Positions 20,184 to 28,515 of a stretch of 64,000 nt of DNA are shown here, piece after piece (position 1 is the first letter of the stretch; each line of letters opens with the position of its first letter). Where the stretch lies: NCBI RefSeq assembly GCF_016909155.1, contig NZ_JAFBFG010000008.1:26457-90456 (forward strand), given 5' to 3'. The stretch comes from Chryseomicrobium aureum (lineage in GTDB: Bacteria; Bacillota; Bacilli; Bacillales_A; Planococcaceae). The notes under the pieces were generated by a model that saw nothing but the letters and a program-made list of their open reading frames with translations, searched no databases and was not told the origin of the DNA. Made by a program: the position numbers and the translations under genes.

Positions 20184-20459
20184 AAAAAAGCCCCCGCCCC
20201 CCACGCATCATGCGTAAGGGACGAGAGCTATAAGCTTCCGCGGTTCCACCCTGATTGATCTACGAATAGATCCTCTTCATCACCTGGGTAACGGCCAGTT
20301 CCGTCTTCACCTACACCTTTTCAGGTTCGACAAAGCGCCTCACGAGTGTTGTTCACATGCACCGTCTGTAGAAAAGATTTCAGCCATGTCTTTTCCTCTC
20401 TTGTCAGCTCGTTGTACCTGCTACTTTCTCGGTCATAAGCAATGTGTTCTTAATACTAT
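20184..20459 (-). promoter_or_regulatory. T-box riboswitch of hisS-aspS
   Basis: Minus strand: T-box core AGGGTGGAACCGCGG (20238-20252) followed by a terminator formed by CTCTCGTCCCTTACGC and GCGTGGGGGGCGGGGGC with TTTTTT (20184-20229). Control by uncharged tRNA-His or tRNA-Asp is expected; the specifier was not resolved. The first ORF does not begin until 19798, an exceptionally long gap after the terminator. Confidence 0.92.
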
Positions 20460-20464
20460 ACTTT

Positions 20465-20493
20465 ATCTTAATGACGTATTTCCGGAAAGTCAA
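20465..20493 (-). promoter_or_regulatory. Promoter of hisS T-box leader
   Basis: Minus strand TTGACT (20488-20493), a 17-nt spacer and TAAGAT (20465-20470). The start would fall near 20458, the 5' end of the T-box. Confidence 0.6.
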
Positions 20494-20562
20494 TCTTTAA
20501 TTTGAAATTGAACTAGATATTTGTTCTAGAACTAGGTACTATATAGAGAAGGAGGTCGATTT

Positions 20563-22071
20563 ATGCAGAATTTTCGTACATATAGCATATATGCACTACT
20601 TTTTATCTTACTTATTGCTCCTCTTTCTGCTGCAGCACAAACAGTTGTCGTCAATACCGACTCACTAAAAGTCCGCTCAGGTCCTGGACTCACGTATGAT
20701 GTGATAGGCGCTGTAAAATCAGCTGATGAGTTGCAAGTTATCGCTACTGAAAATGATTGGTATCAAATTGATTACAATGGGCAACAAGGATGGGTGGCTA
20801 GCTGGTTGACAACTGGTTCAACCGAAGCCGCAGTGAATCAATCAGCTGTCGTTCAAGTGAAAACATTAAACGTGCGAGCAGACGCTTCGACAAGCTCCGT
20901 GAAACTTGGACAGCTTGCTGAAGGGACGTCCATTGCGATTAACTCTGTGAAAGGCGACTGGCTTGAAATTACATACAATGGTTCTGCCGGCTGGATTCAC
21001 AAAGACTATGTGCAACTAGTCGAATCTAAAACAACTGCTGCAGCTCCTCAGAACAATGGATTTGTTGTGCAGGTTGACGCGCTGAATGTGCGTACGAAAC
21101 CTTCACTTGATTCAAAGAAAAAAGCAACCGTGTATCGCAATGAATCTTTCTCTGTTCTTTCTGTTGAAGGAACGTGGGTCGAAATCGAACTCGCAAATGG
21201 GGAAAGCGGATTTGTTTATAGTTTTTACGGAAGTTTTCAACAACAAGCACCACAACCATCAAATGTAACGGAAGAACCATCCGCTTCAACTGTAACTATT
21301 TTATACAATGGAACGAATCTTCGTTCAGGGCCTTCCACTGCGAATGATGTAACAGCTCGACTCGATGCAGGACAAAAACTTCAAGTGGTCAAATCTGTCA
21401 ACGACTGGTATGAGGTACAAGTTGAAGGTCAGACCATGTTTGTTGCGAACTGGGTTGTCACAACCGGCGAAGTCGAAGCTGTTGAAGAAATAGAAGAAAA
21501 AGAAGTGGTTGACCGTAAACCTGGTACATTGAATGGATTGACGATTGTTTTGGATCCCGGCCATGGTGGAAATGATCGTGGGACAACAGGTTATTATGGA
21601 ACGGACGAAAAAGGATTGACGTTGCCGACTGCTGAACTGTTAGCAGCAAAACTTGAAGCCGCGGGTGCGGAAGTCGTGTTCACTCGAGAGTCAGATGTAT
21701 ATGTCGGGTTACGCAAACGAGTTTCGGTTAGTCATCAACACGGCGCAGACGCCTTTGTCAGTATTCATTACGATTCAGTGACAGATTCATCTGTTCATGG
21801 CTTCACGACCTATTATCAACATGGCTTCCAAAAACCGCTTGCGGATCACATTCACGGTGCTTTGCAAAAGCGCTTGTCGTTGCGTGATCGTGGTGTACGA
21901 GAAGGCAATTATTTGGTGCTTCGTGAAAACCAACAGCACGCAGTTTTACTTGAACTTGGGTATTTAAGTAATGCGACGGAAGAACGTCAAATTACAACGG
22001 CCCAGTTCAGAGAAACGGCAGCGCACGCTATTTATGAGGGGCTCATCTCGTTTTTTGATAGTGAGTTATAA
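20563..22071 (+). CDS. Secreted N-acetylmuramoyl-L-alanine amidase with four SH3 domains
   Basis: 502-aa exported cell-wall hydrolase like B. subtilis YrvJ. A signal peptide (ALLFILLIAPLSAAAQ, cleavage near residue 26) is followed by four bacterial SH3 repeats (about 27-88, 97-155, 165-223 and 245-305), each with a V-x-VRSGPG/NVRA-type start and a W-Y/W-L-E core. A Glu-rich linker leads to an Amidase_3 domain with the zinc motif VLDPGHGGND (about 330), a second site ESD, and SIHYDS. It cleaves between muramic acid and L-Ala. AGAAGGAGGT lies just before the ATG. It diverges from hisS. Confidence 0.93.
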   Translation: MQNFRTYSIYALLFILLIAPLSAAAQTVVVNTDSLKVRSGPGLTYDVIGAVKSADELQVIATENDWYQIDYNGQQGWVASWLTTGSTEAAVNQSAVVQVKTLNVRADASTSSVKLGQLAEGTSIAINSVKGDWLEITYNGSAGWIHKDYVQLVESKTTAAAPQNNGFVVQVDALNVRTKPSLDSKKKATVYRNESFSVLSVEGTWVEIELANGESGFVYSFYGSFQQQAPQPSNVTEEPSASTVTILYNGTNLRSGPSTANDVTARLDAGQKLQVVKSVNDWYEVQVEGQTMFVANWVVTTGEVEAVEEIEEKEVVDRKPGTLNGLTIVLDPGHGGNDRGTTGYYGTDEKGLTLPTAELLAAKLEAAGAEVVFTRESDVYVGLRKRVSVSHQHGADAFVSIHYDSVTDSSVHGFTTYYQHGFQKPLADHIHGALQKRLSLRDRGVREGNYLVLRENQQHAVLLELGYLSNATEERQITTAQFRETAAHAIYEGLISFFDSEL

Positions 22072-22116
22072 AATTTAAAAACGTCAAGCTCCACTCAACT
22101 TCAGTATTTCATAAAG

Positions 22117-22150
22117 AACGCCACTCGTAATCTTGCGAGTGGCGTTTTCA
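22117..22150 (+). terminator. Terminator of the SH3-amidase gene
   Basis: AACGCCACTCG, a 7-nt loop, CGAGTGGCGTT and a TTTT tail. The arm AACGCCACTC is the same as the arm of the AGATGTG elements, and the preceding CCACTCAACTTCA matches the right end of those elements. The terminator may derive from a repeat. Confidence 0.8.
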
Positions 22151-22158
22151 TATGGAGA

Positions 22159-22275
22159 TTCGGCAATTGTGTCGGGAGATTCGAGGTCTATTTTCGGTTG
22201 TTCGGCAATTGTGTCGGGAGATTCGAGGTCTATTTTCACTGTTTCACCACTTCCTGTTATTATGGAAACTATTTC
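22159..22275 (+). repeat. 21-bp tandem array ending in conserved box (locus C)
   Basis: Two 42-bp copies (22159-22200 and 22201-22242), each made of two 21-bp half-units that start TTCGGCAATTG and TTCGAGGTCTA. After a 15-bp spacer comes the box TATTATGGAAACTATTTC (22258-22275), identical over 18 bp to locus B. It lies between the convergent amidase and dtd genes. Confidence 0.88.
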
Positions 22276-22313
22276 GCTTGCGGAATGCCTCCCCTATACA
22301 CTTTAAAACATAC

Positions 22314-22350
22314 AAAAGGGAGTTTCTCCGTTACGAGAGAACTCCCTTTT
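22314..22350 (-). terminator. Terminator of dtd
   Basis: Minus strand: AAAAGGGAGTTCTCTC, a short loop, GAGAAACTCCCTTTT. It may work in both directions. Confidence 0.8.
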
Positions 22351-22355
22351 CATAA

Positions 22356-22793
22356 TTATTTCTCTAGAATCAAGGTAACAGGTCCATCATTGATGAGCGA
22401 CACATCCATCATCGCGCCAAAGACCCCAGTCTGAACATCAAAACCATGTGAACGCAATTGATCATTAAAATAGAGCCATAGTGGTTCAGCGACTTCTGGT
22501 CGCGCTGCTTCAATAAATGACGGACGTCTACCCTTTTGAGAGTCACCGTACAATGTGAATTGAGACACGGACAAAATTTGACCTGCCACTTCATCAAGCG
22601 ATCGGTTCATCTTCCCCTCTTCATCTTCGAAAAGACGCAAGCCCGCAATTTTCGCTGCGAGCCAGTCTGCTTGTTGTTTTGTATCTTCGTGCGTGATGCC
22701 CACTAAAAGAGTATAGCCGTGCGTGATTTCCCCTACGACTTCTCCATCAACGGTCACCGACGCAGCTTTAGAGCGTTGCAATACAATGCGCAT
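22356..22793 (-). CDS. dtd: D-aminoacyl-tRNA deacylase
   Basis: 145-aa Dtd, which hydrolyses D-aminoacyl-tRNA and glycyl-tRNA-Ala as a quality-control step. It begins [17 protein letters not shown], contains the catalytic-site [10 protein letters not shown] segment (about 78-87) and the Gly-cisPro motif NDGPVTLIL at the C-terminus. It lies 10 nt after rel, the conserved relA-dtd pair. Confidence 0.95.
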   Translation of the reverse strand: MRIVLQRSKAASVTVDGEVVGEITHGYTLLVGITHEDTKQQADWLAAKIAGLRLFEDEEGKMNRSLDEVAGQILSVSQFTLYGDSQKGRRPSFIEAARPEVAEPLWLYFNDQLRSHGFDVQTGVFGAMMDVSLINDGPVTLILEK

Positions 22794-22803
22794 AAGACAC
22801 CTC

Positions 22804-24999
22804 TTAGTTGATAATTCGTTGCACCGAGTAGACGTTCGGCAATTGCTTAATACGGTCTACAACACGGTGAAGATGTGTGATATTTGTAATTTTGATGGTT
22901 AAGTTAATTGTTGCAATGTCTTTTTCAGACTTGCCCGTAACCGCAGCGATCGTCGTTTTCGAATCCGTAACCGCCATTAACACTTCGTTCAAGAGGCCTG
23001 TCCGGTCGAATGCAGCGACTTCAATATCAACCGCATATTCTTTCTTGATATGTGTGTCTTGCTCCCATTCCACATCAATTAAGCGCTGTGAGCTATCGGA
23101 ACCTTGTACGTTCGGACAGTCGGCACGGTGAACAGAGACTCCACGACCTTTTGTGATAAAGCCAACAATATCGTCTCCTGGGACAGGACTACAACAACGC
23201 GACAAACGAATCATTAAGTTGTCGACGCCTTTGACAACGACACCCGATTCTGTCGATTTTTTGACAGGAGGTGACGCCATCGTTTTGTTAATCTTTTCAA
23301 GCGTCTCTTCGTTTTCGCGCTCTTTCCGCATTTTTTCTGCTAAGCGGTTGACGACCTGTTGTGCCGTGATTCCGCCAAAACCTACAGCTGAATAAAGATC
23401 TTCTTCGTTAGAAAATGCATATTTTTCACAGACGCGTTTTAAATTTTCAGCAGTGAGCACATCTTTTTGTTCAAAGTCTTGCGCACGAATCTCTTTTTCA
23501 ATCGCTTCTCGGCCTTTTTCGATGTTTTCATCACGTTGTTGTTTTTTGAAGAATTGCTTAATTTTATTTTTCGCCTGCGAAGACTGTGCAATTTTTAACC
23601 AGTCACGGCTCGGTCCAAAGGATTGTTTGGAGGTCAACACTTCGATAATGTCACCCGTTTTTAATTTCGTATCGAGTGGTACCATCTTTCCGTTCAGCTT
23701 CGCACCAATGGTCTTGTTTCCGACCTCGGAGTGTACGCGATAGGCAAAGTCGATTGGTACTGAGCCTGCAGGGAGTTCGATCACGTCCCCTTTTGGCGTA
23801 AATACGTAGACCATATCCGAGAACAAGTCGAATTTAAGGGACTCCATGAATTCCTCGGCATTCGACGATTCATTCTGGAATTCTAAAATTTCGCGGAACC
23901 ATGACAATTTTTGATCGACAGATTCACGAGATGTTTCGACTTTTCGGCCCTCTTTGTACGCCCAGTGTGCCGCTACCCCGTATTCCGCAATATTGTGCAT
24001 GTCTTTTGTGCGTATTTGCACTTCAAGTGGGTCTCCATTTGGACCGATAACTGTTGTATGGATCGATTGATACAAATTTTGTTTAGGCATGGCGATATAA
24101 TCTTTGAATCGGCCTGGCATCGGCTTCCACAGCGTATGAATGATTCCGAGTACTGCATAACAATCTTTAATACTGTCGACTATGATGCGCATAGCAAGCA
24201 AATCATAAATCTCGTTGAATTGCTTCTGCTGAATGACCATCTTGCGGTAGATACTGTATATATGTTTTGGACGACCTGAAATATCCGCGTGGATGCCGAC
24301 TTCGTCAAGTTGATCATTAATGTCATTCATCACATTGTTTAAATACGCTTCTCGCTCCGTACGCTTCTTCTTCATGAAGTTCACGATTCGATAGTATTGT
24401 TGCGGGTTTAAATAGCGAAGAGATGTATCTTCTAGTTCCCATTTCACAGTCGAGATCCCGAGACGGTGTGCAAGTGGTGCGAAGATTTCAAGTGTCTCAT
24501 TTGCAATGCGGCGTTGTTTTTCTTCCGGCAAATGCTTGAGCGTGCGCATATTGTGCAGACGGTCTGCTAGTTTGATCAAGATAATACGGATATCCTGGGC
24601 CATGGCAATGAACATTTTGCGGTGATTCTCTGCTTGTTGTTCTTCTTTCGACATGTACTTAATTTTACCGAGCTTTGTTACACCTTCAACCAGCATCGCC
24701 ACTTCTTCACTGAATTCCTTGACGATATCTTCGCGCGTGTATTCTGTATCTTCGATGACATCGTGAAGAAACCCAGCAGCTACGGTCTCTGGATCCATTT
24801 GCAAATCGGCTAATATGCCGGCCACTTGTATGGGATGAATGATGTATGGTTCACCGGAGTTTCGGAATTGGTTTCGGTGGGCATGTTCCGCCAGTTTGTA
24901 GGCTCTTTTGACGAATTCTACATTGTTGTCATTCATATAGTTTGCTGTGATGTTAAAGACTTCTTCGGCTGTTCGTATTTGTTCTTTTGCCATACCCAC
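22804..24999 (-). CDS. relA: Bifunctional (p)ppGpp synthetase/hydrolase Rel
   Basis: 731-aa long RelA/SpoT homologue that makes and degrades (p)ppGpp. An N-terminal HD hydrolase domain ([13 protein letters not shown] about residue 72; DRLHNMRTL) is followed by the synthetase domain ([13 protein letters not shown] about 240; [13 protein letters not shown]), a TGS domain ([22 protein letters not shown] about 390), a conserved-Cys region ([10 protein letters not shown] about 610) and a C-terminal ACT domain. Intact HD residues indicate hydrolase activity, as expected for a single bifunctional Rel. apt lies upstream and dtd downstream. Confidence 0.96.
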   Translation of the reverse strand: MGMAKEQIRTAEEVFNITANYMNDNNVEFVKRAYKLAEHAHRNQFRNSGEPYIIHPIQVAGILADLQMDPETVAAGFLHDVIEDTEYTREDIVKEFSEEVAMLVEGVTKLGKIKYMSKEEQQAENHRKMFIAMAQDIRIILIKLADRLHNMRTLKHLPEEKQRRIANETLEIFAPLAHRLGISTVKWELEDTSLRYLNPQQYYRIVNFMKKKRTEREAYLNNVMNDINDQLDEVGIHADISGRPKHIYSIYRKMVIQQKQFNEIYDLLAMRIIVDSIKDCYAVLGIIHTLWKPMPGRFKDYIAMPKQNLYQSIHTTVIGPNGDPLEVQIRTKDMHNIAEYGVAAHWAYKEGRKVETSRESVDQKLSWFREILEFQNESSNAEEFMESLKFDLFSDMVYVFTPKGDVIELPAGSVPIDFAYRVHSEVGNKTIGAKLNGKMVPLDTKLKTGDIIEVLTSKQSFGPSRDWLKIAQSSQAKNKIKQFFKKQQRDENIEKGREAIEKEIRAQDFEQKDVLTAENLKRVCEKYAFSNEEDLYSAVGFGGITAQQVVNRLAEKMRKERENEETLEKINKTMASPPVKKSTESGVVVKGVDNLMIRLSRCCSPVPGDDIVGFITKGRGVSVHRADCPNVQGSDSSQRLIDVEWEQDTHIKKEYAVDIEVAAFDRTGLLNEVLMAVTDSKTTIAAVTGKSEKDIATINLTIKITNITHLHRVVDRIKQLPNVYSVQRIIN

Positions 25000-25072
25000 T
25001 CACCTGTTTCTTTAGTTTTCGACCTGAAGTTATAATCTCTATTGTAGTAAACTAATAGGGTTTATGTAAAGA

Positions 25073-25112
25073 CGAAAAAAGCGCGTAATCTAAAACAAGA
25101 TTACGCGCTATT
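25073..25112 (-). terminator. Terminator downstream of apt
   Basis: Minus strand: AGCGCGTAATCTTG, a short loop, TAGATTACGCGCT then TTTTTT. A repeat at 25112-25176 is wedged between this hairpin and the apt stop codon. Confidence 0.85.
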
Positions 25113-25176
25113 GAAATCGAGTTGCAAACGCCAGAAACACGCTCCGGAATTTCTAGAGTGGCGTTTTCCACATCTA
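25112..25176. repeat. Compact AGATGTG / AACGCCA element after apt
   Basis: On the minus strand AGATGTGG is followed by AACGCCACTCTAGAAA, TTCCGGA, GTTTCTGGCGTT and ACTCGATTTCA. The ends are inverted (AACGCCA-AGAAA against TTTCTGGCGTT). It matches 36778-36900 with the GC-rich middle missing. Confidence 0.8.
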
Positions 25177-25179
25177 AAA

Positions 25180-25692
25180 TTAATAGCTGATTAAAGTACG
25201 AATGTCGATACCTTTTAACTTGTCGCGACCTTCAAGATATGTCAATTCGATCATGAATGCAGCACCGACTACTTCTCCACCTAGTTGTTGGATCAAGTTG
25301 ACAGTTGCTTCAACTGTACCACCTGTTGCCAATAAATCATCAACGATTAATACTTTTTGGCCTTTTTTAATAGCATCTTTATGCATCGTCAATGTATCTT
25401 TGCCGTATTCTAAACCGTAATCTGCAGAGATGACTTCGCGTGGAAGTTTTCCTGGTTTACGAACTGGAGCAAAACCGACTTCTAGTGCATACGCCACTGG
25501 GCAACCGATGATGAACCCACGAGCTTCTGGTCCAACAATAACTTCTGCGCCAACTTCTCTTGCGTATTTCACGATTTCATCTACTGCATATTTATAAGCA
25601 GGACCATTATCCATGATTGTTGTAATATCTTTAAAGCGAATGCCTTCTTTTGGCCAATTTTCTACGATTGTTACATATTGTTTCAAATCCAC
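25180..25692 (-). CDS. apt: Adenine phosphoribosyltransferase
   Basis: APRT of 170 aa that salvages adenine to AMP with PRPP. PRPP-binding loop [16 protein letters not shown] near residues 120-135; [15 protein letters not shown] lies in the middle. I place the start at GTG 25692 (MDLKQYV in homologues), with GGAGG 8 nt upstream; the longer ATG reading would overlap the recJ end. It directly follows recJ. Confidence 0.95.
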   Translation of the reverse strand: MDLKQYVTIVENWPKEGIRFKDITTIMDNGPAYKYAVDEIVKYAREVGAEVIVGPEARGFIIGCPVAYALEVGFAPVRKPGKLPREVISADYGLEYGKDTLTMHKDAIKKGQKVLIVDDLLATGGTVEATVNLIQQLGGEVVGAAFMIELTYLEGRDKLKGIDIRTLISY

Positions 25693-25705
25693 TGATTGTT
25701 CCTCC

Positions 25706-28012
25706 TCAGGACCGGTGTTGGCGCTTTGCGTCAAACCATTGTTTCAATTCGCGGTACGGTGCATAAAGCAAGACTTGTTCAAGCTCGATTCGCTGCTGTT
25801 GTTGCTGATAGCTCGGAGCTTCAGTCAACGCACGACGCTCACTTTCTTTATTCACCACCAAATGTCCATTGTCTATTCTAACAAAATCTAATTCAAAAAA
25901 CACCTTTGACATAAAATTAATTGTTTGTTCGCTCCACCCTTTATGTCGGGCGAGTTGCGCGCCTTGTTCTTTTAATGCGAACTTTTCTTTCGACATCAAG
26001 AATCCGTAATACCATTTGAACTGATCTCTACTAGGTAAGCCATCAAAAAATGCTTCTGATGGTGTGAAGAAATGCGCGAATATACGACTCCACTCTGATT
26101 TCGTCACGATTTCGTCCAGCTGCTGTTCATGAGCTGGCATATCGAGTAACACAACGGAACTGTGTTTCGGTTCTAGCTCTGAAGATTTGACAATTCGCTC
26201 AGGTAATTGATCTTGATAGGCAGCGATTGTCTCTTCATGGAACGCCACATAATGGGCATCTCCTTGTGGTACTTGATTTAACCATCGATATAATTGGCGA
26301 ATACCGCGCACATCGAACAGTTGCCAGTCAGACGACATCGCATCTTCCAACATCAATTGCGGCTTTTTGCGACCATTCCATTCATTGATTTGAAGGTCTC
26401 CGGCAATCGTCAAGCTTGTCATCGGTGCCAGTTGATCAACGAGTTCTCCTTGATAAAATCCGATGACATCAAGTGTGTGACCGTCTTTTGTTACTTCCAG
26501 TTTAGCATGATTGCTCGATGCGCCGATTTTTCGGAAGCTCTTCACTTCTACTCCCTTTACCGCATAGACCGGTTTGGCAAAGCCCATACCATAGGGCCCT
26601 AGTTTTGCTGCACTTTCAATAGATTGCACATTAATTTCTGACAGTTCTACAGGAATGTCGACCGTCAGACGTGGAATGAAATGGTCTTGTGTTAACACTT
26701 CATCCCCCTGGGCTTGCATACGTGCGACAAATTCATCCAGGTCATCAAGCGACATCGTCATCCCTGCTGCCATTGGGTGACCCCCAAAATGCGGCACGAT
26801 ATCACGATTTTTGGCAATCTCTTGATAGAGATGGAATCCTTCGATACTGCGTGCAGAACCTTTTGCAATCCTTTTTTCTAAATCGATGCCAAGAACAATG
26901 GCCGGACGTGTGTATTTTTCAACAAGACGAGAAGCCACAATTCCTAAAATTCCTGGATTCCAATCTTCCTGAGCAACGACCAGCACACTTGGAAGAGGGC
27001 CAGTTTCGACTTGAGCAACGGCTTCATCCGTGATTGACTTGACGATGGATTGACGCTCTTTATTTTTGTCTTGTAAGAATTTCGCATAAAGAGCTGCTTC
27101 TTCTTTACTATCAGAGCGGAAAAGATGAACCCCAGGGTCTGCACTTCCTAAGCGGCCTACCGCATTAATTCGAGGGCCGAATGCAAAACCGACAGTCTCT
27201 TCGTTGATGTCTGAAAGCTCTACTCCAGAAACAGAGGCAAGCGCTCGAATCGCTTCTGTAGGCTTTGTATGCATCAGCTCGAGCCCGCGTTTTACAAAGT
27301 ACCGATTCTCTCCCTGCAAGGGCACCAAATCAGCAATCGTACCAATGGCGACAAGATACAAATACTCTTCTGGAATACGACCTAAAAGTGCTTGCGCCAG
27401 TTTAAACGAAACACCAACACCTGCTAAATCAGAGAACGGATAGTTTTCTTCGAGATGCGGGTGAATAATGAAATCTGCATTTGGAATGACTTCTCCTGCT
27501 TCGTGGTGATCAGTCAAAATCACGTCCATACCTAACTCTTTGGCGATTGCGATTTGGGACACACCAGAAATACCATTATCTACAGTGATGAGTAACGAAA
27601 CGCCTTCTTCATGTGCGAGTCGAAACAGCCGCTCACTTGGGCCATACCCGTCTTCAAAACGATTTGGAATTTTAAACGAGACAGTGGCACCGAGGGAAGT
27701 TAAGGTTTCCATCAAAACGGTGACACTCGTAATTCCGTCTGCATCGTAATCGCCGTACACCAAGATTTTTTCATTGCGTTCGAGTGCCGTGTGAATTCGC
27801 TCTACTGCACCTTGCATATCTGAAAATAAGAATGGGTCATGAACAGAAGACGCATCCATTTCTAAAAATTCTTTTGCAGCCAGTTCTGTATCGATCCCTC
27901 TGGCTAGTAATAACTTTGCTACAAGAACATCTACTTGCAGTGTTTTTGCAAATTCCTCTGCTTGTTCTTGAGATATAGTTTGTACGGACCATTTTTTCTT
28001 AGATTGAATCAT
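25706..28012 (-). CDS. recJ: Single-stranded-DNA exonuclease RecJ
   Basis: 768-aa DHH-family 5'-3' exonuclease. Phosphoesterase motifs: [13 protein letters not shown] (about 83), [10 protein letters not shown] (about 160) and [10 protein letters not shown] (about 285), then DHHA1 with [13 protein letters not shown] (about 410), an OB domain and the extra C-terminal domain of Bacillota RecJ. It acts in recombination and mismatch repair. It ends 13 nt before apt. Confidence 0.95.
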   Translation of the reverse strand: MIQSKKKWSVQTISQEQAEEFAKTLQVDVLVAKLLLARGIDTELAAKEFLEMDASSVHDPFLFSDMQGAVERIHTALERNEKILVYGDYDADGITSVTVLMETLTSLGATVSFKIPNRFEDGYGPSERLFRLAHEEGVSLLITVDNGISGVSQIAIAKELGMDVILTDHHEAGEVIPNADFIIHPHLEENYPFSDLAGVGVSFKLAQALLGRIPEEYLYLVAIGTIADLVPLQGENRYFVKRGLELMHTKPTEAIRALASVSGVELSDINEETVGFAFGPRINAVGRLGSADPGVHLFRSDSKEEAALYAKFLQDKNKERQSIVKSITDEAVAQVETGPLPSVLVVAQEDWNPGILGIVASRLVEKYTRPAIVLGIDLEKRIAKGSARSIEGFHLYQEIAKNRDIVPHFGGHPMAAGMTMSLDDLDEFVARMQAQGDEVLTQDHFIPRLTVDIPVELSEINVQSIESAAKLGPYGMGFAKPVYAVKGVEVKSFRKIGASSNHAKLEVTKDGHTLDVIGFYQGELVDQLAPMTSLTIAGDLQINEWNGRKKPQLMLEDAMSSDWQLFDVRGIRQLYRWLNQVPQGDAHYVAFHEETIAAYQDQLPERIVKSSELEPKHSSVVLLDMPAHEQQLDEIVTKSEWSRIFAHFFTPSEAFFDGLPSRDQFKWYYGFLMSKEKFALKEQGAQLARHKGWSEQTINFMSKVFFELDFVRIDNGHLVVNKESERRALTEAPSYQQQQQRIELEQVLLYAPYRELKQWFDAKRQHRS

Positions 28013-28041
28013 TTTCTCACTTCCTCACAGACTTCCATTAT

Positions 28042-28068
28042 ACAAAAAAACCTGCCCTCTTGGACAGG
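28042..28068 (-). terminator. Terminator after the LapA-like gene
   Basis: Minus strand: AACCTGTCC, AAGA loop, GGGCAGGTT then TTTTTTT. Confidence 0.85.
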
Positions 28069-28076
28069 TTCCTGAA

Positions 28077-28433
28077 TTAAAGTGTTGGTTTATTCATCGA
28101 TTCTTCATGATTTAGTTCTGCCGAGCGTGTTGATGTCTCACGTTCCCGATAAACTGACAATTCATTTTGCGTTGCGTGCAGTTCAGCATCTCGTTTTGAT
28201 TTTTCAGCTTCGAGTGCCTTCACTTTGCGACTTAACGTAAACGTTCGAACAATCGCGAACATACCGCTAACAAGGGCTCCTAATAAAGCCGATCCCAAAA
28301 TCACCAAAATAAGTGGCCATTGTGCTTCACCGAATAAATAATTGACTGGAACTGCATCCACGTTGACTACGGCAAAGATGGCGATAACGATTGCCAAAAT
28401 AAGTCCGAGTAAAATAGCCCATTGCGTTTTCAC
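28077..28433 (-). CDS. yrvD: LapA-domain (DUF1049) membrane protein, YrvD-like
   Basis: 118-aa protein with two N-terminal membrane helices (WAILLGLILAIVIAIFAVVNV and LILVILGSALLGALVSGMFAI) and a cytoplasmic coiled coil (KVKALEAEKSKRDAELHATQNEL). DUF1049/LapA family, linked in E. coli (LapA/YciS) to envelope assembly; the role here is unknown. It lies between secDF and recJ as in B. subtilis and has its own terminator. Confidence 0.82.
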   Translation of the reverse strand: MKTQWAILLGLILAIVIAIFAVVNVDAVPVNYLFGEAQWPLILVILGSALLGALVSGMFAIVRTFTLSRKVKALEAEKSKRDAELHATQNELSVYRERETSTRSAELNHEESMNKPTL

Positions 28434-28515
28434 AGCATCATCTCCCTATGTAGTTCCCTCAAAAAAACTCGAGGTATAGATTCACTATACCCCGATTGTT
28501 TAAAACTTGAAACTA

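Noticed and set aside
20023..20211. Open frame on the minus strand with repeating RAQTS-type heptads
   Set aside because: It is a translation of the 21-bp array (21 bp = 7 codons), with no ribosome site; the array lies in the hisS leader.
22159..22242. Two 42-bp direct repeats as a mini CRISPR
   Set aside because: The copies are adjacent without unique spacers, the half-unit is 21 bp, and no cas gene is near.
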